Shown in pieces: positions 25,280 to 34,011 of a stretch of DNA of 64,000 bases. This DNA is from Hyphomicrobiales bacterium (GTDB lineage: Bacteria > Pseudomonadota > Alphaproteobacteria > Rhizobiales > Rhizobiaceae). The DNA is taken from NCBI GenBank assembly GCA_900465685.1, contig UEGR01000011.1:124001-188000 (forward strand), given 5' to 3'. Below the pieces are notes generated by a model. That model saw only the letters and a program-made list of their open reading frames with translations. It was not told where the DNA came from and did no database searches. Each line of letters begins with the position of its first letter. Position 1 is the stretch's first letter. Made by a program: the position numbers and the translations under genes.

Positions 25280-25896
25280 TGTTGCTCGCCATTCTGCCCT
25301 GCGCCGTGTTCTTCGGACTGGCCGCCATGTTCTTTTCCGAACCGTTGCTGGCACTGCCGGATGACGGAAGCCGGGCCGATGTGATCGTCGTGCCGGGCGG
25401 CGACGGCCCGCCACGGGCAGAACAGGCAGCCCGTCTTTGGAAGGAAGGGCGCTCGCCCTATATCCTCGTCACGGGCGATGTTGACTGCCTGTTCAACAAG
25501 CAGATCATCGTACGGGAGGGTGTGCCGCCATCGGCCATTTTGGCGGAATGCTATTCGGGCAGCACCTGGCAGAATGCGCTCTATTCGGCCCCCATGATGC
25601 GTGAAATCAACGCGAAGAGCGCGCTCATCGTCACCAACTGGTACCACTCGCGCCGCGCCGTCGCGAGCTTTCGCGCCGTTTGCCCGCAGATGCGTTTCAT
25701 GTCAGCCCCTGTCAATGACAGCGACGTCCATATCGGCTTTCCCACCACCCGAACCGATGCGGAGGTAATCGCCAAGGAATATGTCAAGCTTGGTTGGTAT
25801 CTGCTTTCGGGCCGCATCTTCCCGCAGGACCTGACCGGAAACAGCCCGGCGCTCGCCATGTCCGCAATCTGCCAATCGACGGAGGGCGAGCCGTGA
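25276..25896 (+). CDS. YdcF/DUF218 family protein
   Basis: A 206-residue protein with an N-terminal membrane anchor (residues 2-22) and a DUF218 (YdcF/SanA/ElyC-like) domain: DVIVVPGGDGPPRAEQAA, YILVTGD, WQNALYS and LIVTNWYHSRRAVASFR. This family is linked to envelope polysaccharide and undecaprenyl-carrier steps, though its reaction is unclear. It overlaps both neighbours by 4 bases within the EPS operon, so it probably acts at the membrane on the lipid-linked intermediate. Confidence 0.85.
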   Translation: MMLLAILPCAVFFGLAAMFFSEPLLALPDDGSRADVIVVPGGDGPPRAEQAARLWKEGRSPYILVTGDVDCLFNKQIIVREGVPPSAILAECYSGSTWQNALYSAPMMREINAKSALIVTNWYHSRRAVASFRAVCPQMRFMSAPVNDSDVHIGFPTTRTDAEVIAKEYVKLGWYLLSGRIFPQDLTGNSPALAMSAICQSTEGEP

Positions 25897-27194
25897 ATCT
25901 TTCTCTCACCTGGATATTCGTTCTTCTCGTCGCGGCATTTCTGGCGGTCGGCTTTCTCGGACGTCCGGAACGCATGTACCAGTTTCCGTTTCTGGCCGGC
26001 GTGATGACATTCGGCTTTATCTTGCCGCAGGTGCCCGCGCTCGTGAATGACCCGTTTCTGCCAGCGGGGGCCTATGCGAAAACGATGGTGATGGGCATAT
26101 TGGCCTTCCTCGCATTGGCGATGGGCTGGCAGATGGGGAACCGGCCCCTCAAATTCCTCACCATGAGCTTCAGCGAAAGACGGCTCTTATGGGCCGCAGC
26201 CGGACTGTCGGTTTTCGGCGCGTCCTTTTACTTTCTTTTGAGCCGCCTGCCCGGCGAAGTGTCCATCGGCGTGCAGATGACGGGCATGCCGGTGATATGG
26301 CTCTTCTTCGCGCAGCTGATGCCCTATGGCCTCGCCATAGCGCTTCTCTGCTTTGCGCGGCGCAGTTCCTGGCTTGCATTGGGCATCATCCTGTTCGATC
26401 TGGTGTTCTATCTCGACCGCATTGTGGTCACGGGGAAGCGCGCCGAGGCTATCCAGCTTCTGTTGATGTTCCTCCTCGCTTTCTGGTTCTATCGGCGCTG
26501 GGTGGTGCCGCGCACATTGATGTTCATCGGTATTCTTGCGGGCACATTTCTCATGACCAGCATGGGCGATTACCGGCAGGTGACGCGCGCTGCATCCGGC
26601 TTCGTTCTCGACCAGATTCTCGATATCGACTATGCCGCCAATTTCGAGGAAACACTGGAACGCGGCGGCCCGGAAATGCGCAATGCCGTGTTGCGCATGG
26701 ATGAGATCGACCGGCGACTGGAGTTCGATTACGGCAAGTTCCACTGGAACCGGGTTGTCTTCACCTATGTGCCCGCGCAGTTCGTCGGTAGCCAGATCAA
26801 GGACAGCCTATACCTGTCCACGCCGAAGCCCGACCGCAATTACAACCCGCTCACCGGCACCACTGAGACCGGCCTGATCGATGCCTTTTCTTCATTCTGG
26901 TATTTCGGCGCGCTGAAATTCCTGCTGCTCGCATGGATCATACGGCGTCTCTGGGAAACGGCCATGGCGGGCGAAATGCTCGGCCAGTTGATCTACATGT
27001 TCTCCATCGTACCTGCCATGCACGCCATTTCGCATCAGACGGATTGGGTGATCACGGTCTGGATACATATGGCCCTGTTTCTCATTCCGATCCTGTCGCT
27101 CTGCGTCATTCGCAACCGCTCCGTCCATTTGCCGGTATCGCCGCCACGCCATGCTCCGGCGTCCGGCGCGATACCCCACCCATTGAGGGGATGA
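25893..27194 (+). CDS. Putative EPS polymerase (Wzy-like)
   Basis: A 433-residue integral membrane protein with roughly 10 hydrophobic segments and a large hydrophilic loop (about residues 230-330) between membrane blocks, the build of O-antigen/EPS polymerases. Wzy proteins have little sequence identity, so the call rests on topology and on its place between a YdcF protein and an acetyltransferase in the operon of the initiator. The GTG at 25893 has GGAGGG and overlaps the upstream stop (GTGA). It would join lipid-linked repeat units in the periplasm. Confidence 0.7.
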   Translation: MNLSLTWIFVLLVAAFLAVGFLGRPERMYQFPFLAGVMTFGFILPQVPALVNDPFLPAGAYAKTMVMGILAFLALAMGWQMGNRPLKFLTMSFSERRLLWAAAGLSVFGASFYFLLSRLPGEVSIGVQMTGMPVIWLFFAQLMPYGLAIALLCFARRSSWLALGIILFDLVFYLDRIVVTGKRAEAIQLLLMFLLAFWFYRRWVVPRTLMFIGILAGTFLMTSMGDYRQVTRAASGFVLDQILDIDYAANFEETLERGGPEMRNAVLRMDEIDRRLEFDYGKFHWNRVVFTYVPAQFVGSQIKDSLYLSTPKPDRNYNPLTGTTETGLIDAFSSFWYFGALKFLLLAWIIRRLWETAMAGEMLGQLIYMFSIVPAMHAISHQTDWVITVWIHMALFLIPILSLCVIRNRSVHLPVSPPRHAPASGAIPHPLRG

Positions 27195-27805
27195 CCATCA
27201 TGACCGCCATGCCCAATCCATCCCGCCCCCGATCGGCAGCACCCATTGCCGGACGCAAAAGCGCCTCGCGCCCCATGGAAGGCGGGGCGACATTCACCTT
27301 GCAGCATCGGCTGCAACGTCTCGGCTGGCAAATGACTTGGCTGGCGCTCGCAGCCTGGACACCGTCGTTTCTCTGGCGCTGGCGCGGCAGGGTGTTACGG
27401 CTGTTCGGCGCCAAGATCCACAAGACAGCCATTGTACGCGGCAGCGCCCGCATCTGGTGGCCGGGCAATCTCATCATGGGCGCGCATTCCTCGCTTGGTC
27501 CCGACGCGCAATGCTATAATGTCGCCAATGTCACGCTGGCGCCCTTTGCCATCGTCTCGCAAGGCGCGCATCTCTGCACGGCGGGTCACGACATCGACCG
27601 CGTGGATTTTCCGCTCACGGCGTCGCCGATCCACATCGGCCCGCATGGCTGGATCGCCGCGGAAGCGTTCGTCGGCCCCGGCGTGAGTGTGGGTGAAGGC
27701 GCAGTGCTCGGCGCGCGTGGCGTCAGTTTCCGCGATATGGAACCATGGACGGTCTATGCCGGAAACCCGGCAAAGGCTGTGCGGCAAAGACGGAAAGCAG
27801 TGTGA
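27191..27805 (+). CDS. WcaF-like sugar O-acetyltransferase
   Basis: A 204-residue hexapeptide-repeat acetyltransferase, like the putative colanic acid acetyltransferase WcaF. The left-handed beta-helix shows as repeats around FGAKIHKTAIVRGSARI, GAHSSLGPDAQCYNVANVT and GPGVSVGEGAVLGARGV. The catalytic His lies in TAGHDID, and YAGNPAKAVRQR is the family ending. It would acetylate a sugar of the repeat unit with acetyl-CoA. The start overlaps the upstream stop, and it is the last gene of the operon. The N-terminal ~35 residues are low-complexity and may include a wrong start. Confidence 0.9.
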   Translation: MTIMTAMPNPSRPRSAAPIAGRKSASRPMEGGATFTLQHRLQRLGWQMTWLALAAWTPSFLWRWRGRVLRLFGAKIHKTAIVRGSARIWWPGNLIMGAHSSLGPDAQCYNVANVTLAPFAIVSQGAHLCTAGHDIDRVDFPLTASPIHIGPHGWIAAEAFVGPGVSVGEGAVLGARGVSFRDMEPWTVYAGNPAKAVRQRRKAV

Positions 27806-27815
27806 TGATTGCTGG

Positions 27816-29042
27816 TTAAACCGGACCCATCCGGCGCTCGCGGATGAGGCCATAGCTGTTGCCGCCCATGATCGAGCCAGTCTTACGCTTTTGATAGGAC
27901 TGATAGGCGTCGATGGTTTGCGCCGCAATACGCGGCCAGGTGTAGTTGTCACGCACCAGCTTGTGGCCCGCCTCACCCATCCAGACCGCCCGCGTGGGAT
28001 CGTCCAGAATCTGCATCAGCCCTGCCGCGACGGCTTCGGCATCCACTGCGCAGACCACGCCCGCTTCCGCCTCGGCGACTTCCGGAAAATGGCAGGCATC
28101 GGTGATCACCACCGGCACACCGCAGGCTAGCGCCTCGGTTATGGCCACGCTGAACCCTTCCTGCCGGCTGGGCAGGCAAAAGCAGGCCGCCCGTTTCAGC
28201 GCGGCGATCTTGTCTGGACCATAAAGGCCGCCAACCAGATGAACACGCTGTTCCAGCCCATATTGCCGGATCTGTTCGCGAAAATCATGTTCGGCACCGC
28301 CATCCGGCCCGGCAACCACGAGATCGACATCCGGCAGGATCGGTGCAACCCGTCGATAGGCATCGGCCAGAATGTCGAGGCCCTTCTTGTAGTGCAGCCG
28401 CGACAGAAACAGAACGAAGCGCCGGTTCGGCAATTTTGCCAGTGTTGCACTGTTCGCGCCGCTGACGTCGCCCTCGACTTCATTGAGGAAAATGCCATTC
28501 GGAATGATCAGGCTTGGCGGCGTGAGACCTAGTGGTCGCATCAGCTCGATTTCATCGCGGTTGAGCGCCTGAATGAAGGCCGCGCCATCCAGCATCCGGC
28601 GAAATGCCAGAGCGAGCGCCAACTTTTTCTTCCACGACCGTTGCTGCATGCTCCACACATCGAGCATGCCGCAACAACAGATGCAGTAAGGCACACCGAA
28701 CCGCCGACACAGCATGGAAGCTCGCAGCAGATTTGTTTCCCAAACGCCGTGCAGATGCACAAAATCCGCCAAGCGGATCAGTCGCGCCATAGCCTTTGCC
28801 GCGCGGCTCCCCAGCAGCATTTCCCGCAAATCGGGCATGGGCAGCAGCAATGTCTGCACCTTTTCAAAATCCGGTATTGTTTCAGCCGCCTTGGCAGCGC
28901 GGCGGTTCACGTCTTCGTCGCTATAGCTGACGATTGTCACTGTGTGCCCAAGCGCTGCCTGCGCCGCCGCGAGCCTGACAATGACGGCCTGCGGACCGCC
29001 TTTGGCGGGATCATAGGAACCGATGACGTGAACGATCTTCAT
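27816..29042 (-). CDS. Glycosyltransferase, family 4
   Basis: A 408-residue GT-B enzyme. The N-terminal acceptor domain begins VHVIGSYDPAKGGPQAVIVR (residues 4-23); the donor domain has FLSRLHYKKGLDILADAY, DLVVAGPDGGAEHDF and PSRQEGFSVAITEALACGVP with the EX7E pair. IIPNGIF joins the domains. A Cys cluster CICCCGMLD is unusual. It is the last gene of three overlapping GT4 genes read from 31548 and converges on the acetyltransferase gene. It adds one sugar of the EPS unit; donor unknown. Confidence 0.9.
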   Translation of the reverse strand: MKIVHVIGSYDPAKGGPQAVIVRLAAAQAALGHTVTIVSYSDEDVNRRAAKAAETIPDFEKVQTLLLPMPDLREMLLGSRAAKAMARLIRLADFVHLHGVWETNLLRASMLCRRFGVPYCICCCGMLDVWSMQQRSWKKKLALALAFRRMLDGAAFIQALNRDEIELMRPLGLTPPSLIIPNGIFLNEVEGDVSGANSATLAKLPNRRFVLFLSRLHYKKGLDILADAYRRVAPILPDVDLVVAGPDGGAEHDFREQIRQYGLEQRVHLVGGLYGPDKIAALKRAACFCLPSRQEGFSVAITEALACGVPVVITDACHFPEVAEAEAGVVCAVDAEAVAAGLMQILDDPTRAVWMGEAGHKLVRDNYTWPRIAAQTIDAYQSYQKRKTGSIMGGNSYGLIRERRMGPV

Positions 29043-30277
29043 GCCGCCAATCTCCGTGTGTGCTGCGAAAGTGCTGCAACAAGCCGCTCGCCATAGCGCG
29101 CAACCGTATAATCGGCAGCGCGCTCGCGTGCGCTGTCGCTCATCCGGGCCAGCATGGCCGGATTACCGGCCAGTTGTTTGAGAATATCCGCCGTTTCAGC
29201 CACATCGCGTATCGGCACGATGTAGCCATCGACGCCATGCCGCACAACGCTGCCGGTATTGTCCGTACAAATAACCGGCAAGCCCGCAGCCAGCGCTTCG
29301 TAGACGGCGGTGGCCGACCCTTCGCAAAGCGACGGCAACAGAAACACATCCGCCCACTCAAATTGCGCTCGCATTTCGCTGCGCGGTATCGGGCCGGTCA
29401 GTTCCACACTGGCCGACAGGGTCGCAACAGCTTCCGGCTGCACGTCAATCGGCCCGACCATGCGAAATTGTGCGATATCCCCCACCGCCTTCGCAACCGC
29501 GCCGACATAGGGCGAGCCTTTCCGCAGCCCCACCGCGCCAACCGTCAGCACTCGCAGCGGCCCCGGCAAGCGTGGCGACCGATCGAGCGGAAAGCGTTTA
29601 TCCACTCCATACGGCACGACCACCACCTTATCCGGCGGACATCCGGCCTCGATCACATGGCGCGCCACAAATTCCGACGGACAGACCACAGCGTCGGCAA
29701 TGGCCCATTCGGCCCTTTCGCGTGCTGCAAAGTCATCGGCATGCACATCGTCTGCAACGGACAAATGCCAGCCGGGATTGAGCACTTCCTCCTCGCAGGC
29801 CAATTGATCAACCACGGTACGCGGCGCGATCATCTGTTCCACGGCGGTCCATAATCCTGCCTGTCGCGCTGCGGTCAGCTGTTCCAGCGCTTCGCCGCTG
29901 AAGGCATAAACTCCACTCGCCCCGTGGAAACCGCTGCCCGCCACGAGTTGTCCGAATTTTTGCCCTGCCCATATGGCATTGGCTGTCGATTTCGGTCCGG
30001 TCTGGTTGGCCAGCCTGCGCACTGCCGAATGCAGGCCGAAGCCCGGAAAAGTCGTCATCTGCTCCTGCGGGATGCCTTGTGGTGCGCGACCGATCAGCCG
30101 CCGCACGGCGGTTGGAAGCATCGTCGGCGGCAACCCGTTCAGCAGACGCGGCCAGCCTTGCAGGGCGCATATATCGGTATAGAAATGCGCGAGCCGCTGC
30201 CGGTCGGCAAAAATGCGCGGTACGGCATAATGCATACGCGCCCCAAGCTGGCTGACGACAACCGAGCCATCCATCAT
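29039..30277 (-). CDS. Glycosyltransferase, family 4
   Basis: A 412-residue GT-B enzyme. Donor-domain marks are VVVPYGVDKRFPLD, LRVLTVGAVGLRKGSPYV and PSLCEGSATAVYEALAAGLP (EX7E). Two adjacent ATG codons (30277 and 30274) follow GGGAGAG; a longer frame would add 30 residues that belong to the upstream gene. It overlaps both neighbours by 4 bases, so translation of the three GT4 genes is probably coupled. Confidence 0.9.
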   Translation of the reverse strand: MMDGSVVVSQLGARMHYAVPRIFADRQRLAHFYTDICALQGWPRLLNGLPPTMLPTAVRRLIGRAPQGIPQEQMTTFPGFGLHSAVRRLANQTGPKSTANAIWAGQKFGQLVAGSGFHGASGVYAFSGEALEQLTAARQAGLWTAVEQMIAPRTVVDQLACEEEVLNPGWHLSVADDVHADDFAARERAEWAIADAVVCPSEFVARHVIEAGCPPDKVVVVPYGVDKRFPLDRSPRLPGPLRVLTVGAVGLRKGSPYVGAVAKAVGDIAQFRMVGPIDVQPEAVATLSASVELTGPIPRSEMRAQFEWADVFLLPSLCEGSATAVYEALAAGLPVICTDNTGSVVRHGVDGYIVPIRDVAETADILKQLAGNPAMLARMSDSARERAADYTVARYGERLVAALSQHTRRLAA

Positions 30278-31548
30278 CGAAGCTCTCCCGACTGGAATTT
30301 GCGATCCAGAACCGGCATCGCTGCGGGCACGCTTTTCTCTTCCAGCCGAGCGACTGCCGTTTGCCACATGGCTGCACCATATTCACGGGAATAGGCCGTC
30401 TCCATCAGATAGCGCGCATTGTTACCCATGGTCATGCGCCCAACCGCCGAATGGCGCAGATGCAGAACCGCCTCGACCAGACGATCCACCTCGCCTGGAC
30501 GCAGTGCTGCGCCACATTCGAAATCGCGAACGATGGAGCCTATCTCGCCATCCGGATCGCCAATGAAGATTGTCGGACGGCCCGCCGCCAGAACACCGTA
30601 GAACTTGCTCGGCACAATGCAGTGTTCCAGTTCCGGCTTGAGCGACACCAGATGAACATTGGCGGCGCCAAGGCTTTCGGAGAGCTTTTCGACAGGCTGA
30701 AACGGTTTCATCATCACATTGGTTAAGCCGCGCCGTTTGACTTCACTTTCGACAAAGCCCCGCTGCTGCCCTTCCCCGATCATCAGGAAGACGATGCTTT
30801 TCATATGTTTGAGCCGTTCGGCTGCATCAAGGACGGTCTGGAATTCATGCGCCCGCCCGAAATTGCCGGAATAGCCGATGACGAATTTGCGCCCCAATCC
30901 CCAGGCACTACGCAGCGGATTTTCTGACGGGGCGACAGGCATGATCTCGTTGCGATCCGCCCAATGATGCACAACGCTCAAATTCTCGCGTGCTATGCCC
31001 GTTGAAGACAGATAACGCGACATGCGCTCAATCGGGCAGATCGTCAGCGCTGACTGGCGCATGGACCAGTTGCGCAAAGCCAGCGCCAGCCTTGCTGATG
31101 CGCTGCCCGGTTTGACCAGACCAAGCTCCATGGCGGTTTCCGGGAAAAGATCCATCACCCAGTTGACGAGCTTCGCCCGCCGAAGCCGGATTGGCAGTGC
31201 AGCCGAAACCGACAGCAAAGGCGGGTCGGTACAAATCACGCAGATATCGTCCTTGCGGGCATGGGTTGCGAACCAGGCCGCAGCAGAAAGATGGAACGTG
31301 GCATAGTCGACCGCCCGTCCCGTCAGTTTTCCGCGGCCGAAGCCGGAGGTCCAGATGCGATGCACATCGACACCGTCAACCGTCTCGCGCGCGGGCAAGG
31401 TTTCTTTCCGTTTGTCATGAAAACTGCGGCTGGCCAGAACCGTCGTTTCAATGCCCTCGCCCACAAGCGTCTGCGCTAGACTGGTGACCATGCGGCTTGT
31501 CGCGGACTGGTCCGGATAGAAATAGCGATTGGCAAGCACAACGCGCAT
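30274..31548 (-). CDS. Glycosyltransferase, family 4 (WbuB-like)
   Basis: A 424-residue GT-B enzyme of the WbuB-like group (fucosyl- or FucNAc-transferase-like). It begins VVLANRYFYPDQSATSRMV (residues 3-21), then has WVMDLFPETAMELGL, VIGYSGNFGRAHEFQ and CIVPSKFYGVLAAGRPTIFI. WbuB types often work with GDP- or UDP-deoxysugars, and this gene is divergent from gmd-fcl, so transfer of fucose is an attractive guess. The start at 31548 excludes 32 upstream residues. It leads the three-gene GT4 operon. Confidence 0.88.
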   Translation of the reverse strand: MRVVLANRYFYPDQSATSRMVTSLAQTLVGEGIETTVLASRSFHDKRKETLPARETVDGVDVHRIWTSGFGRGKLTGRAVDYATFHLSAAAWFATHARKDDICVICTDPPLLSVSAALPIRLRRAKLVNWVMDLFPETAMELGLVKPGSASARLALALRNWSMRQSALTICPIERMSRYLSSTGIARENLSVVHHWADRNEIMPVAPSENPLRSAWGLGRKFVIGYSGNFGRAHEFQTVLDAAERLKHMKSIVFLMIGEGQQRGFVESEVKRRGLTNVMMKPFQPVEKLSESLGAANVHLVSLKPELEHCIVPSKFYGVLAAGRPTIFIGDPDGEIGSIVRDFECGAALRPGEVDRLVEAVLHLRHSAVGRMTMGNNARYLMETAYSREYGAAMWQTAVARLEEKSVPAAMPVLDRKFQSGELR

Positions 31549-31646
31549 GAGCCCCGTCTCCCGTCTTTTCGACCTTCGTGAAACCAGCATCGCAACAGCG
31601 GGTCGTTTATCGCAAGAAACCCAAAGGCATGGGCGGCACGCCAAGC

Positions 31647-31670
31647 GGGCGAAGTGCCTACCTCTTTGGG
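31647..31670. promoter_or_regulatory. EPS-locus box 2
   Basis: On the minus strand this reads CCCAAAGAGGTAGGCACTTC, matching box 5 (GAAAGGGGTAGGTGCTAC) around the GGTAGG core. An outer CCCAAAG/CTTTGGG inverted repeat spans 31619-31670. It lies about 100 bp upstream of the GT4 operon and 143 bp upstream of gmd. Confidence 0.4.
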
Positions 31671-31812
31671 TGCATCAGGGCATATCGGACGCCATCACCG
31701 CTTCACCCGAAGAGGGTTCGGCGTGCCTGTCCTTGCCGTTTTGGAGCCGTTCTGCCGCGACACGAAATCGGTAAACATGCTCTCATGGATATTCTGGACG
31801 GAGGGCAGTCCC

Positions 31813-32922
31813 TTGAACGATAGATTGCACGATAGCTTGCATGACAATCAGCGTGAGAAAGTCGCACTCATCATCGGCGTCACCGGTCAGGATGGCGCCT
31901 ATCTGAGTGAACTCCTGCTCAAGAAGGGCTATCGCGTTCACGGTCTGAAGCGGCGTTCGTCCTCGTTCAACACCGGGCGTATCGACCATCTCTATCAGGA
32001 CCCCCACGATGAAGACGTGCGCTTTCGGCTGCATTTCGGCGACCTGACCGATGCCACCAATCTGTGCCGCGTCATTCAGGAAGTGCGCCCGGACGAGATC
32101 TATAATCTCGGAGCGCAAAGCCATGTGCAGGTGAGTTTCGAAACGCCCGAATACACCGCCAATACCGATGCGCTCGGCACGCTCCGGCTGCTGGAATCCA
32201 TTCGTATTCTGGGCCTCGGCAAAACCAGCCGCTTTTATCAGGCTTCAACTTCGGAGCTTTTCGGCAATTCCTCGCCGAACGCGCAGAATGAGCACACACC
32301 GTTCATGCCGCAGAGCCCTTATGCTACAGCGAAGCTCTATGCCTATTGGACCACGGTGAATTATCGCGAAGCCTATGGTTTCCACGCGTCGAACGGCATC
32401 CTGTTCAACCATGAAAGCCCGCTGCGCGGCGAGACTTTCGTCACCCGCAAGATCACCCGTGCCGTCGCAGCCATCGAACGGGGTTTGCAGGACAAGCTGC
32501 GTCTTGGCAATCTCAACGCCCGCCGCGACTGGGGCCACGCCCGCGATTATGTGGAGGGCATGTGGCGTATCTTGCAGGAAGAAACGCCCGACGATTATGT
32601 GCTCGCCACCGGCGAAACGCATACGGTGCGCGAATTCGTCGAACATGCCTTCAAGGCTGTCGACAAGCAGATCGAATGGAAGGGCGATGGCGTAGAAGAA
32701 ATCGGCGTTGACCGGAAGACCGGCAATTGCCTGATCGAGATTGATCCGCGTTATTTCCGTCCGAATGAGGTGGACTTCCTGTTGGGCGACGCCTCGAAAG
32801 CCCATAACCGCCTTGGCTGGCAGCACACGACCGGCTTCGACAGCCTCGTCGCGGAAATGGTGGATTGGGATTTGCGCAATATCATGCGGGAGGCTGGGCG
32901 CAATGACTTCTACGGACAATGA
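31813..32922 (+). CDS. gmd: GDP-mannose 4,6-dehydratase
   Basis: A 369-residue Gmd, converting GDP-mannose to GDP-4-keto-6-deoxymannose, first step to GDP-L-fucose. Marks are the Rossmann [35 protein letters not shown], the catalytic ASTSELFGN and [12 protein letters not shown] (YxxxK), and the family [18 protein letters not shown] chose a TTG at 31813 with GGAGGG seven bases before it; an ATG at 31777 would add 12 residues but lacks a ribosome site. Overlaps fcl by 20 bases. Manno-phosphate supply must come from elsewhere. Confidence 0.93.
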   Translation: MNDRLHDSLHDNQREKVALIIGVTGQDGAYLSELLLKKGYRVHGLKRRSSSFNTGRIDHLYQDPHDEDVRFRLHFGDLTDATNLCRVIQEVRPDEIYNLGAQSHVQVSFETPEYTANTDALGTLRLLESIRILGLGKTSRFYQASTSELFGNSSPNAQNEHTPFMPQSPYATAKLYAYWTTVNYREAYGFHASNGILFNHESPLRGETFVTRKITRAVAAIERGLQDKLRLGNLNARRDWGHARDYVEGMWRILQEETPDDYVLATGETHTVREFVEHAFKAVDKQIEWKGDGVEEIGVDRKTGNCLIEIDPRYFRPNEVDFLLGDASKAHNRLGWQHTTGFDSLVAEMVDWDLRNIMREAGRNDFYGQ

Positions 32923-33886
32923 TATAACCACAGAGCCAGTCTATTCACTGGCCGGCAAAAAGGTCTTTGTTGCGGGGCACACCGGCATGGTCGGTTCAGC
33001 CATCCTGCGCCGTCTGCACGGCACGGATTGCGACATCATCACCGCAGCGCATAGCGCGCTGGACCTGACCCGTCAGGGACCGACCGAGAACTTCATCACG
33101 GGTCGCAGGCCAGACGTTATCATCATCGCGGCGGCCCATGTCGGCGGTATTCTCGCCAATGCGCAGTCACCCGCCGATTTTCTCTATGACAACCTCGCCA
33201 TCGGCATGAATGTCATCCACGCGGCGCACCAGACCGGCGTGGAGCGCCTGCTCTGGCTCGGCTCCAGTTGCATCTATCCACGCGACGCGGCGCAGCCGCT
33301 GACCGAAGACGCCCTGATGACCGGGCCGCTTGAAGCGACCAATGAGGCCTATGCCATCGCCAAGATTGCCGGGCTGAAATATGCCGAAGCTTGCGCGCGC
33401 CAGTTCGGCGACCGCTTCATGACGGCGATGCCGACCAATCTCTACGGCCCGAATGACAATTTCGATCCGAAGACTTCGCATGTGCTGCCAGCGCTGCTGC
33501 GCAGGATCCATGAAGCCAAGATCATGGGCGCTGAACAGGTAACATTGTGGGGCAGCGGTACGCCGCTGCGCGAGTTCCTGCACGTCGATGATCTGGCCGA
33601 TGCCTGTCTGCATCTCTTGCAGTTTCACGATGGGTTCGAGCCCGTCAATATCGGCTCCGGCGAGGAAATCTCGATCCGGGATCTGGCGCTGCTGATAGCC
33701 CGTGTTGTGGGTTATGAGGGCCGGTTCGAGCACGATCTGAGCAAGCCGGACGGCACGCCGCGCAAGTTTCTCGACACATCCCGCATGGCTGCGCTCGGCT
33801 GGAAGCCGCGCATCAGCCTCGAAGACGGCTTGCGCGCTGTCTATTCCGCCTGGGTGGAAGAAAACGCTGAAGCCGTCGCGGCATAG
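32903..33886 (+). CDS. fcl: GDP-L-fucose synthase
   Basis: A 327-residue Fcl/WcaG, a bifunctional 3,5-epimerase and 4-reductase that finishes GDP-L-fucose with NADPH. Marks are [18 protein letters not shown] (about residues 20-37), [37 protein letters not shown] (YxxxK) and [19 protein letters not shown] precedes the ATG, inside the gmd reading frame, so the two are translationally coupled. With gmd it makes the window's clearest prediction about polymer composition: L-fucose. Confidence 0.94.
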   Translation: MTSTDNDITTEPVYSLAGKKVFVAGHTGMVGSAILRRLHGTDCDIITAAHSALDLTRQGPTENFITGRRPDVIIIAAAHVGGILANAQSPADFLYDNLAIGMNVIHAAHQTGVERLLWLGSSCIYPRDAAQPLTEDALMTGPLEATNEAYAIAKIAGLKYAEACARQFGDRFMTAMPTNLYGPNDNFDPKTSHVLPALLRRIHEAKIMGAEQVTLWGSGTPLREFLHVDDLADACLHLLQFHDGFEPVNIGSGEEISIRDLALLIARVVGYEGRFEHDLSKPDGTPRKFLDTSRMAALGWKPRISLEDGLRAVYSAWVEENAEAVAA

Positions 33887-33947
33887 CGACCGCGACCGAT
33901 CCCCTTTCACTGATGTTGGGAGCACCAAGCATTTGGGAGCATCAACA

Positions 33948-33993
33948 CCCCTCATGCTGAGGAGGCGCGCAGCGCCGTCTCGAAGCACGAGGG
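33948..33993. repeat. REP-like palindrome
   Basis: CCCTCATGCT and AGCACGAGGG flank an inner GGCGCGCAGCGCC, giving an imperfect palindrome. Elements of the form CCTCAT...GAGGAGGC...GCAGC...GTCTCGAAGCATGAGG are widely scattered in rhizobial genomes. It lies between the convergent fcl and exoF-like genes and may end both transcripts. Confidence 0.7.
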
Positions 33994-34011
33994 TTCCAGA
34001 TGTGAACTGAC

